Shown: piece after piece, positions 30,818 to 39,818 of the stretch
Layout of the letters: every line of letters begins with the position of its first letter
How positions within the stretch are numbered: position 1 is the first letter of the stretch
DNA from: DLAJ01 sp964655525
Lineage (GTDB): Bacteria; Bacillota; Clostridia; Lachnospirales; Lachnospiraceae
Length of the DNA stretch: 64,000 nt
Direction of reading: 5' to 3'
Assembly (NCBI GenBank): GCA_964655525.1
Contig: CAZZNE010000004.1
Coordinates: forward strand, 1 to 64,000
The notes under the pieces: model-generated
The model's database searches: none
Told to the model about the DNA's origin: nothing
The model's input: the letters and a program-made list of their open reading frames with translations, nothing else
Program-made: the position numbers and the translations under genes

Positions 30818-33328
30818 ATGCAAGTGGATGAAAAGTATCCTTTGGCGCTGCCGCAGGGCGCCATACTGGCGGGACAGTATGTGATCAGCCGGGTGCTTGG
30901 CCAGGGTGGATTTGGCATTACCTATCAGGCAGCGGATCATAAAACAGGGCGGACAGTGGCAGTGAAAGAATTCTTTCCCGACACCATGGCGGCGAGGACG
31001 GATAGAACGACGGTGTCAGCTTTTTCAGGGGAGCGTGGCGAGAGCTTTGCCTATGGAAAAGCCTGCTTTCTAAAAGAGGCGGAGACGCTGGCGCAGTTTA
31101 TCGGAAATGAACATATTGTCCGTGTTTTCAGTTATTTTGAAGAAAACGGGACCGCTTACTTTGTGATGGAATTTATTGAGGGAACGAGCTTCGATCAATA
31201 TATCAAGGACCATGGCGGGAAGATACCGTATGAGGAAGCGGAAAAGGTCATGCTTCCCGTCATTGACGCGCTTGCGGCTGTGCATGCGAAGGGGATCGTA
31301 CACCGGGACGTCACGCCGGATAACATCTATCTTACGAAGGACGGCGGCGTGAAGCTTTTAGATTTCGGGGCGGCGAGATACAGCCTTGGGGATAAGAGCC
31401 GGAGTCTTGACGTCGTGCTAAAGCACGGATTTGCGCCGAAAGAACAGTATACGCGGCGCGGAAGACAGGGACCGTATACGGATGTGTATACGGTGGGAGC
31501 GAGCCTTTATTTCGCGGTGACGGGAAGACGTCCGCCGGATTCCATTGATCGGCTGGAGGAGGATGAACTGATCCCGCCGAGCAGTCTTGTAAAGATACCG
31601 CAGGAGAAGGAGGATGCAATCCTTAAGGCGATGAACGTGCAGCCGGCGAACCGTTATCAGACGATGGGGGAATTCCGGCAGGCACTGATGGGGGCGCCTG
31701 CCACCGGAGCGCAGCGGGCAGGAGGAATGCCGCAGAGCGGAGCGCAGCACGTACAGGGAGGCGGACCGCAGACAGGGGTGCAGCAGCCGGTACAGCAGAG
31801 GGTGTTTACAGCGCCACAGAGGACGCCAAAGCCGGAACCGATGCAACAGATACATAATCAGTCGATACCGAGTCAGCCGTCGCCGCAGGCGGTATCAATG
31901 CCGCGGAGCGGGTTTTCGTCGCCACAGCCGCCGCAAAGGATGCCACAGCCGGTACCGATGCAACAGGCTTCTAAGCAGACAGCGCCACAGTCCCCGATGC
32001 CGGCAGCATCGCCGAATGGCGGAGCACAGCCCTTTCAGTCGGTTCCTGTATCGCGGCAGATGTCTGCGGTACAACCGTTTCCTGCCCAGCAGACTTCCAT
32101 GCAGCAGGTACCAAATGAACCCAAAAAGAAGAAATGGCTTCTTCCTGCAGGAATCGGGGCAGGTGTTGTTGTGGCAGCAATCATCATAGCAATCGTGATA
32201 CTGCGCGGCGAATCTAAGAAAAAGCCGGCGCATTATGAGTCGGAGCAGGATGTGACGGTATCGTCAAATACGACTGTGGGGCAACAGCCGGGAAGTGGTT
32301 CCGGACAGGAAGAGGCGGCTGGTTTCAACATGGTGGGACAGGTGCAGGGAAACCTTGCGGGAAATATCGTAAATGACGGATGTCTCGTAACGACCAGCGA
32401 CGGGATTGCATGTTACTATCCGGGTGTGGGGCTGGTGTGGGGTGGAAACAACAACTCTTCTGTCTATGACGCTACAGAGGGACTGATCTGCAGTGTCAGT
32501 GTTGTTAATAATATCATCTACTATGTGGACAGTGATGGACGGGCGTGTCGTGTGAGGACGAATGGTGCGGACTGTGCTTATGTGGATTTACTGAGCGGAT
32601 ACAACCTCAGCTATTTTTGGGTTGCGTCAGAGGGGTACTATTTTGTGACGAAGGAGGGAGGACTGTATAGCTGCACGTTCAATGGGACAATATCCGGTCC
32701 GATAGCGCTTCGTGAATATTTTGCACCTGTTTTATATGACAACCGGATTTATTATTCCCCTGCGAATGATCCGCAGGCAATCTATTGTATCGGTAACGGC
32801 AGCAGTACGCCGGAGCTGTTATGCCGCATCAATGCTGCGGATCTGACCATACAGGTGGGAGATGTAACGACTGACGCGAAAGGCAACGGTATCTTTCGCC
32901 CTTTTGTGGCGGCGGATGGTTATTTATATGCTGTCTACTCTGAATCGGACAGTATGTACTGGGACGCGATACTTCAAATCGATTTAAGCAGCGGTGACAT
33001 TAGCGAGACGGTTATCAGCTCTTTGCAGGAAGGAGAGATGACGACGAGCGTAAACGAAAACGGTGGGTATCTTTATTTTTCTTCTTACAATTCCCAGACG
33101 CAGGCCTCTGCGGTTCAAAGATGTCTGACGTCATGCTTTCGTTCAGGAGAGGGAACGATCGACACCCTTTGGGAGGGCGATTCCCATTATGTAGGGGGAA
33201 TCACGCTGCATCCGACGGAAGGCTGGATCGCATTTTTCAGAATTAATCCTGAGAATGATCATGAAGTGGTAACAATAAGTATGGACGGTTCGGAAGAACT
33301 GGCAGTATTCAGCAGCGCAGACAATTAA
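30818..33328 (+). CDS. Transmembrane Ser/Thr kinase with propeller-like ectodomain
   Basis: An 836-residue kinase. The kinase domain (about 18-290) has GQGGFGIT, Lys50 in VAVKEFFP, Asp164 in HRDVTPDN and DFG at 182-184. A Gln/Pro/Ala-rich juxtamembrane linker (about 295-430) follows, then a membrane helix (about 438-461). The extracellular part (about 500-836) has repeated blocks like IIYYVDSDGRACRV, YYFVTKEGGLYSC and YLYAVYSESDSM, as in DUF5050/propeller-type sensor domains. It starts at an ATG behind GAAGAAGGG. The kinase part is close to identical with that of the gene at 39819. It is the first of eight closely spaced genes. Confidence 0.88.
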   Translation: MQVDEKYPLALPQGAILAGQYVISRVLGQGGFGITYQAADHKTGRTVAVKEFFPDTMAARTDRTTVSAFSGERGESFAYGKACFLKEAETLAQFIGNEHIVRVFSYFEENGTAYFVMEFIEGTSFDQYIKDHGGKIPYEEAEKVMLPVIDALAAVHAKGIVHRDVTPDNIYLTKDGGVKLLDFGAARYSLGDKSRSLDVVLKHGFAPKEQYTRRGRQGPYTDVYTVGASLYFAVTGRRPPDSIDRLEEDELIPPSSLVKIPQEKEDAILKAMNVQPANRYQTMGEFRQALMGAPATGAQRAGGMPQSGAQHVQGGGPQTGVQQPVQQRVFTAPQRTPKPEPMQQIHNQSIPSQPSPQAVSMPRSGFSSPQPPQRMPQPVPMQQASKQTAPQSPMPAASPNGGAQPFQSVPVSRQMSAVQPFPAQQTSMQQVPNEPKKKKWLLPAGIGAGVVVAAIIIAIVILRGESKKKPAHYESEQDVTVSSNTTVGQQPGSGSGQEEAAGFNMVGQVQGNLAGNIVNDGCLVTTSDGIACYYPGVGLVWGGNNNSSVYDATEGLICSVSVVNNIIYYVDSDGRACRVRTNGADCAYVDLLSGYNLSYFWVASEGYYFVTKEGGLYSCTFNGTISGPIALREYFAPVLYDNRIYYSPANDPQAIYCIGNGSSTPELLCRINAADLTIQVGDVTTDAKGNGIFRPFVAADGYLYAVYSESDSMYWDAILQIDLSSGDISETVISSLQEGEMTTSVNENGGYLYFSSYNSQTQASAVQRCLTSCFRSGEGTIDTLWEGDSHYVGGITLHPTEGWIAFFRINPENDHEVVTISMDGSEELAVFSSADN

Positions 33329-33350
33329 ATAATAACGAGGAGGATGAAAA

Positions 33351-34076
33351 ATGGCTTTTACAGAATGTGCAAACGGACATCTATATGATTCGGATCAATA
33401 CGCGGTATGTCCCTACTGTAACGGCGGGGGAAACCGGATTGAATTTGGAGGCGGTGTCAATGATATCGGAAAAACCGCACCGGTAGGTGGGTTTGGACCG
33501 TCGGGTGCCAGCGATATCGGAAAAACCGCACCGGCAGGCGGGTTTGGGTCGTCTGATATCGGAGGCTTTTCGGGTCAGGCCGCTATGGGCGGTCTGGCGG
33601 GCGTTGCCGAGGTCGGCGCAACGGTAGCGCCGCAAAGCTACCGCAAGGAAAACGAAGAAAAAGCGGAGAAGGAAGATACCGGAAAGACGGTCGGCGTATT
33701 CCAAAAAAGCATGAAGCTGGAACCGGTCGTCGGTTGGCTTGTCTGCATTGAGGGGCCGGATAAGGGAAAGGATTTTCGCATTTGGGCGAAAAACAACACG
33801 ATTGGCAGAAGCGAGAAGATGGATATCTGTATGAAAGGCGACACCACGATTTCCAGAGAGAATCATGCGAGGATTGCCTATGATGATAAGCATAATAACT
33901 TCCATCTGATCCCGGCGGAGAGCATAAACAATATCTATCTGAATGACGAGCCGATTTACATACCGACAAAGCTGGAAGCATACGATCTGCTTGAGTTCGG
34001 GGATTCCAAATTTCTTTTCGTGCCGTTCTGCAATGAAAAATTTACATGGCGCAGCGGTGTAAAATCGGCAGAATAG
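33351..34076 (+). CDS. FHA-domain protein with N-terminal zinc ribbon
   Basis: A 241-residue cytosolic protein. The N-terminus has CANGHLYD and CPYC, which could form a small zinc ribbon. Next comes a Gly-rich section with two copies of DIGKTAPxGGFG and a third partial copy. The threonines in these units are candidate phosphosites, similar in principle to the phosphorylated tails of other FHA regulators. Residues about 125-235 form an FHA domain (NTIGRSEKMDI, TTISRENHARI) that should bind phosphothreonine. It is 22 bp after the kinase gene. Confidence 0.86.
   Translation: MAFTECANGHLYDSDQYAVCPYCNGGGNRIEFGGGVNDIGKTAPVGGFGPSGASDIGKTAPAGGFGSSDIGGFSGQAAMGGLAGVAEVGATVAPQSYRKENEEKAEKEDTGKTVGVFQKSMKLEPVVGWLVCIEGPDKGKDFRIWAKNNTIGRSEKMDICMKGDTTISRENHARIAYDDKHNNFHLIPAESINNIYLNDEPIYIPTKLEAYDLLEFGDSKFLFVPFCNEKFTWRSGVKSAE
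33462..33563 (+). repeat. Tandem repeat coding DIGKTAP-GGFG units
   Basis: GATATCGGAAAAACCGCACC starts at 33462 and again at 33513, and GATATCGGA at 33555. The nearly identical DNA indicates recent duplication of a Thr-containing tail in the FHA protein. Confidence 0.75.
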
Positions 34077-34124
34077 CGGGTTTATGGAAGTCAGCCCCCA
34101 AAAAAGGAAAGCAAGAGGTCTAGG

Positions 34125-35000
34125 ATGTCTTTATTTCAGAAAAAAGAAGAAAGAAAACAAAGAGAGACGGGAGGGTTTTCCGTGAATTCGATACAGTCGG
34201 CGCAGCCCACTGTATCGGCTGTGAAGAGACCGCCGGTGAAAAGGCTGCTCACGTATCAGGTTGCCAATCTACAGGAAGTCGGAGCGCGCGCAAGGCAGGA
34301 GGATTCTTTTACGTTCGCAAATGCGTTTGACGTGACGGAAATTCGGGAGAAAGGGCTGCTTTTTGTGGTCTGTGACGGAATGGGCGGAATGAAAGACGGA
34401 AAAGTGGCGAGCGAGACGGCAATTGCCAGCATACGCCGTTCCTTTATCAATATGGACAGGAGCGCAGATCTGGCAAAGCAGTTGAAAGAAAGCGTCTATC
34501 TGGCGGCGGATGAGGTGGAACAGCGGCTTGGCGGAGACGGCGGCAGTACGCTCGTGGCTGGGATCCTGTTTCAGGAGAAGCTGTATTATGCGAGCGTCGG
34601 CGACAGTTTTCTATATCTGAAGCGGGGAGATCAGCTTTTTCGGTTAAACAGGGAACATAATTTATGCTGTCAGACATATTTGGAGAGTATCCGTTCCGGA
34701 GAACTGGATCCGATAGCGGGACGGGAGTGTGCGGAAGCGGCAGCACTTACACAATTTCTGGGCATGACAGGTCTTGACGACGTGGACGGCTCAGTAAGAC
34801 CGCTGCCGGTCAGGGACGGGGATGTATTCTTAGCCTGCTCGGACGGGATTGGCGGTGTCTTAAGCGAGGAGGAACTGCTGGGCGCATTAAGTCTTCATTC
34901 TTCACAGGCAATGTGCCAACAGATGAATCAGGGAATTATCTCCCATGCAAAGAAGAACCAGGATAACTATACGGCGCTGGTCGTAAAATGTCTGTATTAA
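34125..35000 (+). CDS. PP2C-family protein phosphatase (first copy)
   Basis: A 291-residue metal-dependent Ser/Thr phosphatase. Metal ligands are visible in ARQEDSF, DGMGGMKDG and the C-terminal NQDNYTAL. VGDSFLYL and CSDGIGG complete the PPM fold. The N-terminal 40 residues are basic and disordered-looking. It should reverse phosphorylation by the neighbouring kinases. It lies 48 bp after the FHA gene and 15 bp before the protease-FHA gene. Confidence 0.92.
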   Translation: MSLFQKKEERKQRETGGFSVNSIQSAQPTVSAVKRPPVKRLLTYQVANLQEVGARARQEDSFTFANAFDVTEIREKGLLFVVCDGMGGMKDGKVASETAIASIRRSFINMDRSADLAKQLKESVYLAADEVEQRLGGDGGSTLVAGILFQEKLYYASVGDSFLYLKRGDQLFRLNREHNLCCQTYLESIRSGELDPIAGRECAEAAALTQFLGMTGLDDVDGSVRPLPVRDGDVFLACSDGIGGVLSEEELLGALSLHSSQAMCQQMNQGIISHAKKNQDNYTALVVKCLY

Positions 35001-35015
35001 GAAGGAGAGGTACGT

Positions 35016-36425
35016 ATGAACAAAAGATTTTTATGTTTCGGAGCAGCTGTTATACTGATCGCCGGCATCGTATTTGGAATGCGCTCAGTTCCGGCACAGG
35101 CATCCGGGTTCAAAACGGAGGTTAGGGATAGCGTGGCTGTGGTGGCGACCAGTTGGAAAACGCCGGATGGAGGATATGAAGAACTCATAGGATATGGAAC
35201 CGGTTTTTTTGTGGGAGATCCGGACGAGGATGTGGAGTATCTGATCACAAATCACCATGTAATTGAGTCTTTTTTGGAATACGGGAAAGGAGAGTATATT
35301 GAGGTTCAGTTAGTGGATGGAAGCATAATTGCGGCCAAGTTCATGATCCGGGTGTATTTCAGCTCAAATAATTATGAAGAAGCGTATGTGGTCGACTATA
35401 ACGAGACAAAAGATATTGCGCTGCTTAAACTTGCGTCTGCAACGGACGAAAGGAAGGCGCTTCCTATATGCAGTCCGACAGATGATATGATCGGTTCGAC
35501 GGTATATGTTGTCGGTTATCCGGGACTTTCGGATAATGCATACATTGATGCAAAATCCAATTGGGGAAAAAATGATGTATCGGTAACGACAGGAACGATC
35601 AGCCGCTTTGTGACGACTTCCGGAACCGGAGTAAAGAGAATCCAGACGGATGCTGCCATTCAGATGGGAAATTCCGGCGGACCGATGGTGAACGCAAACG
35701 GATCGGTGATCGGAATTAACACGCTGTATTATGTCGATGGTTATGAAACCAGTTACTATGCGGTGAGCATAGATGAAGCGATTTCCATGCTCAATGCGAA
35801 CGGCGTGAAGTACGTGACGGAGAGCGATATGAAAAAGGGCTTTCTTTCCGGTATTTTGAAAAATAAGAAACTTTTGATCGGTATTATTGTGGCAGCAGTG
35901 GCGGTGGTCATAGCTATCATTGTTATCTTTGTCCTCATCGGCAAAAACAAAAAGAAGAAAGCGCAGTCCTCCGCGGGAAATCCGGCAGGTACGCAGACGG
36001 TGGCAATGCAGGGCACATTCCCGGCACAGATGCAGGGACAATCACAGAATGCCTCAGCGCAGATGCCGGGACAGCCGTATATGCAGTCGGCGATGAAAGC
36101 GAAGCAGGCAATGGTTCGCTCCTTGTCCGCACAGCATAATGGGGTCAGTTATCCGATCGGGGCATCCCCGATTCTGGTGGGACGCGACGGATCAAACTGT
36201 ACGATCGTGTATCGGGAAGGAACGCCCGGGGTCAGCGGAAGACATTGCTCGATTGGATGGGATCCGAATGCAGAGGAGTTTTTGATTACGGATCTCCGTT
36301 CCACCTATGGGACCTTTTTAATGAACGGTCAGAAATTGCAGGCGAATGTTCCTTATCATTGTAAGTCAGGAGAAAGTATTTATATCGGGGAAAAGATGAA
36401 TGTGCTGCGTGTCGAAGCGAGGTAA
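35016..36425 (+). CDS. Membrane protein with extracellular trypsin-like protease and cytosolic FHA domain
   Basis: A 469-residue fusion. A signal peptide (about 1-30, ending AQAS) is followed by a trypsin-like S1C domain with the triad His81 (TNHHVIES), Asp133 (TKDIALLKL) and Ser220 (MGNSGGPM). A membrane helix (about 286-309), a Gln/Met/Ala-rich linker and a C-terminal FHA domain (about 375-465: ILVGRDGSNC, GVSGRHCSIG, LRSTYGTFLMNG) follow. No PDZ domain is present, unlike HtrA. The topology puts the protease outside and the phosphothreonine reader inside, so phosphorylation could control external proteolysis or its recruitment. It overlaps nothing and is 3 bp from the next phosphatase gene. 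Confidence 0.9.
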   Translation: MNKRFLCFGAAVILIAGIVFGMRSVPAQASGFKTEVRDSVAVVATSWKTPDGGYEELIGYGTGFFVGDPDEDVEYLITNHHVIESFLEYGKGEYIEVQLVDGSIIAAKFMIRVYFSSNNYEEAYVVDYNETKDIALLKLASATDERKALPICSPTDDMIGSTVYVVGYPGLSDNAYIDAKSNWGKNDVSVTTGTISRFVTTSGTGVKRIQTDAAIQMGNSGGPMVNANGSVIGINTLYYVDGYETSYYAVSIDEAISMLNANGVKYVTESDMKKGFLSGILKNKKLLIGIIVAAVAVVIAIIVIFVLIGKNKKKKAQSSAGNPAGTQTVAMQGTFPAQMQGQSQNASAQMPGQPYMQSAMKAKQAMVRSLSAQHNGVSYPIGASPILVGRDGSNCTIVYREGTPGVSGRHCSIGWDPNAEEFLITDLRSTYGTFLMNGQKLQANVPYHCKSGESIYIGEKMNVLRVEAR

Positions 36426-36428
36426 TGT

Positions 36429-37151
36429 ATGATTTTTGACGAGTTTACATTTACAAATCAGGGTGGGCGTTCCTATAACGAAGATGCCGTCGGTTCCAGA
36501 CAGGAGGGCGGATGCGGAATCTTTGTGGTGGCGGACGGACTTGGCGGGCATCAGTTTGGCGAGGTAGCGTCAGCGTGTGTAAGAGATGTGTTACTGGAAG
36601 GCTGGCGGCCGAATGAGGCGAATCGGCAGGAATGGATCAAAATGCAGATCGCGGAGGCAAACGGGCAGGTGCTTGCGATCGAGCGGGATAGAAATTGTGT
36701 ATTAAAAAGTACGGTCGTGGCGCTTGCGATTGACGAAACGCGTGCGGTGTGGGCGAATGTCGGGGATTCCCGACTTTATTACCTGCATCAAAGCGGGATT
36801 GCGGGCGTTACGGAAGACCACTCGGTTGCTTATAAAAAGTTTAAGGCTGGCGAGATCACCAGAGAACAGATCGGGCAGGATGAAGATCAGTCCTGCCTGC
36901 TGCGCTCAATTGGCGGGGAAGAGCGAAATGAGCCGGATGTGTACGAGTACAATTTTCCGCTGGAGCCTGGGGACGCTTTCTTATTGTGTTCGGACGGCGT
37001 ATGGGAATATGTGAAGGATGAGGAGATTTTGATTGATTTTCTGAAAGCGGAGACAGCAAAGGATTGGGCGGAGCTTCTGCTGCTTAGGCTGATGGATCGG
37101 ATCGACGGAAAAAATGATAATCTTACGCTGATCACGCTGATGCTGAAGTAA
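36429..37151 (+). CDS. PP2C-family protein phosphatase (second copy)
   Basis: A 240-residue PPM phosphatase. GGRSYNEDAV and ADGLGGHQFG carry the metal ligands, then NVGDSRLYYL, LLCSDGVWEY and GKNDNLTLI. It is shorter than the first copy and lacks its N-terminal tail. It starts 3 bp after the protease-FHA stop. Two phosphatases in one operon suggest different targets or a kinase/phosphatase set for each side of the module. Confidence 0.92.
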   Translation: MIFDEFTFTNQGGRSYNEDAVGSRQEGGCGIFVVADGLGGHQFGEVASACVRDVLLEGWRPNEANRQEWIKMQIAEANGQVLAIERDRNCVLKSTVVALAIDETRAVWANVGDSRLYYLHQSGIAGVTEDHSVAYKKFKAGEITREQIGQDEDQSCLLRSIGGEERNEPDVYEYNFPLEPGDAFLLCSDGVWEYVKDEEILIDFLKAETAKDWAELLLLRLMDRIDGKNDNLTLITLMLK

Positions 37152-37180
37152 GAGCGGCGGGTAAGAGAGGGAGGTATTCT

Positions 37181-38944
37181 GTGCGAAAGAAAATAGGATT
37201 GTGGCTGATGGCAGTCTTTCTGTTTATACAATCGGCAGCAGCGGTTTATGCGGCGCCGGATACGAACAGTGTAGTCAGAGCAATATCAGGATATTGTCTG
37301 AGCGATGAATTGTATGCATTTATTCAGATTAATGAGGGATATGACATAGACAGTTTTTCGGTAAATCTTCAGTCCGATGCGGTGTCCGCGGCGGCAGGGG
37401 AGCGGTCCCTGGTGCCGGTCATGGAAACCGGCACCGTTGTGCGGTATGTATTTATGGTGGATCTGACTGGTTCCATGCGGAAATATGCGGATGAGGTCAA
37501 TGCGTTTGTTGATGCGCTCATGGAGACGGAAAAGCTGAAGGCGTTTTATACGGTCGCAACCTTTGGGGAGTGTTTTGAAGTTGTCAGCGAAAATATGACG
37601 GACAGAAACATAGTGAAAAGGGTGCTGGGTGGATTGAAATATACGGAAAAGCTGACGAATCCGTATACAGGTGTCGAGAGCGCGCTGACTTATCTGGACG
37701 GCTGTTCCAGAAAAAGCGGTGATCTGATTCATTTGGTTGTGATCACGGATGGCGATCCGGATCTCGGAATAAATGATGAGGAAGAAAGTCGGAGCGCGGA
37801 GAGTGCGCTGGCAGAGTCCGCAGCGGCAAAAATTCAGAACGCCCCCGAGATTATTGTGAGTACGATCTGCACGGCTCAGTGGGATAGCGATTGTTTCGAC
37901 GCGCTTTCCGCAGGCAGCGGCATTCATGAGATGATCGATGATGGTCAGGAAGCGGCGGCAGCAGGTAAAAAAATGGCGGGGTATGTGGACAGTCTATACC
38001 GGATTGATTTTAAGCTGTCCGCAGTACCGGAAACGGAGCGGTTTTCTGCAGTGTTAAGACTCAGGGGAAAAGCGTTGGACGGACAATTGGCCATGTTTGA
38101 TGTTTTGCTGGAAAGTCTGTCGGACTTAAAGCTGTTTTCCGGGCATGTGCAGGAGAATCCCAATGCGGATGGACAGGACGAGAGCGGCGGAGTTGAAATC
38201 GAGGGAGTCATCACAGATGCGGATGAGGACGGAGACGAGTCGGGAAACGCAGGTGGAGAAAAACCGGAGGGCGGAGAGAAAAAGGAGCCGGGAGAAGAAA
38301 GCAACGGATCGGGAAATGAAGGTGCAGGCGAACCGGAAAGCGAAGAGAGCACTGACGCTGGAAATGAAGGCGCGGACGAACCGGGAAGCGAAGAGAGCAC
38401 AGGCGCTGGAAATGAAGGCGCGAACGAATCAGGAAATGCAGATGCAGGCGAACCGGGATGTAAAGACATGCAGAGACTGCTTTGGATTGGCGGAATCTGT
38501 GTGCTTGTTCTTGTCGTGGGAGTCTGCCTGATCATACTGATAAGAAAACGAAATTCCGGCAAGGCAGATTCTCAGTCCCGTGGGAAAAACCGGCAGGATC
38601 AGGCTGCAGCCGTGCATGCGGGCGGAGGAACGGGCACAGGAGGCTTGAGACTTACAATGAAGCTGGAGGTATATTCAGGGGACTGTGTAAGCAGATCGTC
38701 AAACATATGTTTAACGGACTCATTTGTGATCGGCAGCGCGCCGGAGTGCGATCTGGTCTTCCGTGATCAGGATGTGTCGCCCCAGAATTCCCGTGTTTTT
38801 GTAAAAAATCAGATGATCTATATTGAGGATCTGAATTCAGCAAACGGTACAGCGCTGGGCGGAATGAGGATTCAGGGGCAGAACCGCTTGAGGAGCGGTG
38901 ATGTGATCTCAATTGGAAATGTGGAATTCAGTTTTAAATTCTAG
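37181..38944 (+). CDS. Secreted-side von Willebrand A domain protein with cytosolic FHA domain
   Basis: A 587-residue protein with a GTG start behind GAGAGGGAGG. A signal peptide (1-25) is followed by a vWA domain (about 85-280) with the MIDAS motif Asp94-x-Thr96-x-Ser98 in VDLTGSMRK and ITDGDPD. An acidic Gly/Glu/Asn repeat linker (GNEGAGEPESEEST type, about 345-430) precedes a membrane helix (about 433-454). A C-terminal FHA-like domain (about 505-587: VIGSAPECDLVF, DLNSANGTALGG) completes it. The usual FHA Ser-x-x-His reads Ser-x-x-Asn-Ser here, so phosphate binding could be altered. The vWA domain would bind a partner outside through a metal ion. Confidence 0.88.
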   Translation: MRKKIGLWLMAVFLFIQSAAAVYAAPDTNSVVRAISGYCLSDELYAFIQINEGYDIDSFSVNLQSDAVSAAAGERSLVPVMETGTVVRYVFMVDLTGSMRKYADEVNAFVDALMETEKLKAFYTVATFGECFEVVSENMTDRNIVKRVLGGLKYTEKLTNPYTGVESALTYLDGCSRKSGDLIHLVVITDGDPDLGINDEEESRSAESALAESAAAKIQNAPEIIVSTICTAQWDSDCFDALSAGSGIHEMIDDGQEAAAAGKKMAGYVDSLYRIDFKLSAVPETERFSAVLRLRGKALDGQLAMFDVLLESLSDLKLFSGHVQENPNADGQDESGGVEIEGVITDADEDGDESGNAGGEKPEGGEKKEPGEESNGSGNEGAGEPESEESTDAGNEGADEPGSEESTGAGNEGANESGNADAGEPGCKDMQRLLWIGGICVLVLVVGVCLIILIRKRNSGKADSQSRGKNRQDQAAAVHAGGGTGTGGLRLTMKLEVYSGDCVSRSSNICLTDSFVIGSAPECDLVFRDQDVSPQNSRVFVKNQMIYIEDLNSANGTALGGMRIQGQNRLRSGDVISIGNVEFSFKF

Positions 38945-38956
38945 GAGGGAGAAAAG

Positions 38957-39745
38957 ATGCGGTATGCGACAAAAGCAGCGCGCATGGGTGCGTTTTTAAT
39001 TGATGAAATTTTTTTGTGGGTTATAATCGTTATCTGCGCTTATATTTCATATGGGCTTGGCGCCATTATGATATTTGCGGGTTCGACATTGTATAGCGGT
39101 ATCTTAGAGGGAAGTAAGATGCATGGTACGCTGGGGAAATATCTGATGGGAATCGTAACTGTGGACGAGAACGGTCAGCCGATTGATTACGGGAGATCGT
39201 TTACCCGTGCGATATGCAGATTGTTATCCACCGCAATTTTGGGTACTGGATTTCTGATCGGGCTCTTTGACGAAGAGGGAAAAACGCTGCATGACCGGAT
39301 TGCGGGGACGAGAGTCATAACGAAGGAGTCAATGGGGCAGACGGCGTTTGCAGCCTATGGAAATCAGGGCATCCAACGGCAAAATATGCCGCAGCAGCAG
39401 GCACCGGCGCAGGCAGGTTCCGCCGCACAGCCGAAACTGCTCGGCGTGGCGGGAAGGTATGCGGGGCAGGCATACCTGATCGGACCGCAGGGGTTAATGA
39501 TGGGAAGAGATCAAAGCGCATGCGATTTTGTGTTTGATGCCAGCGCGAACGGGATCAGCAGAACGCACTGCAAGATTCAATACAATCCACAGACGGGGAT
39601 GTTCATCTTATATGATCTTGGTTCGTCCTATGGAACGTATCTTGGAAATGGCGTGCGTGTACCGCAGGGCCAGCCGATGGCACTCTGTGCGGGGGAACAA
39701 TTTTATCTCGCAGACCGCGGATGCATGTTTATGGTGAGTATGTAA
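38957..39745 (+). CDS. RDD-family membrane protein with FHA domain
   Basis: A 262-residue protein. The N-terminal RDD domain (about 1-120) has ARMGAFLIDEIF, GTLGKYLMGI and KTLHDRIAGTRV, with two or three membrane helices. A Gln/Ala linker leads to an FHA domain (about 165-262: LMMGRDQSACD, GISRTHCKIQY, DLGSSYGTYLGNG). RDD proteins are small membrane proteins often linked to secretion or transport. Here the FHA tail would tether it to phosphorylated partners. It starts 12 bp after the vWA gene. Confidence 0.9.
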   Translation: MRYATKAARMGAFLIDEIFLWVIIVICAYISYGLGAIMIFAGSTLYSGILEGSKMHGTLGKYLMGIVTVDENGQPIDYGRSFTRAICRLLSTAILGTGFLIGLFDEEGKTLHDRIAGTRVITKESMGQTAFAAYGNQGIQRQNMPQQQAPAQAGSAAQPKLLGVAGRYAGQAYLIGPQGLMMGRDQSACDFVFDASANGISRTHCKIQYNPQTGMFILYDLGSSYGTYLGNGVRVPQGQPMALCAGEQFYLADRGCMFMVSM

Positions 39746-39818
39746 GGTGGGAACTTTATAGATGAGATGACAGGGACATGTAAGAAAAGACAGGGCGATG
39801 AAGGAGGAGCCTCATAGG

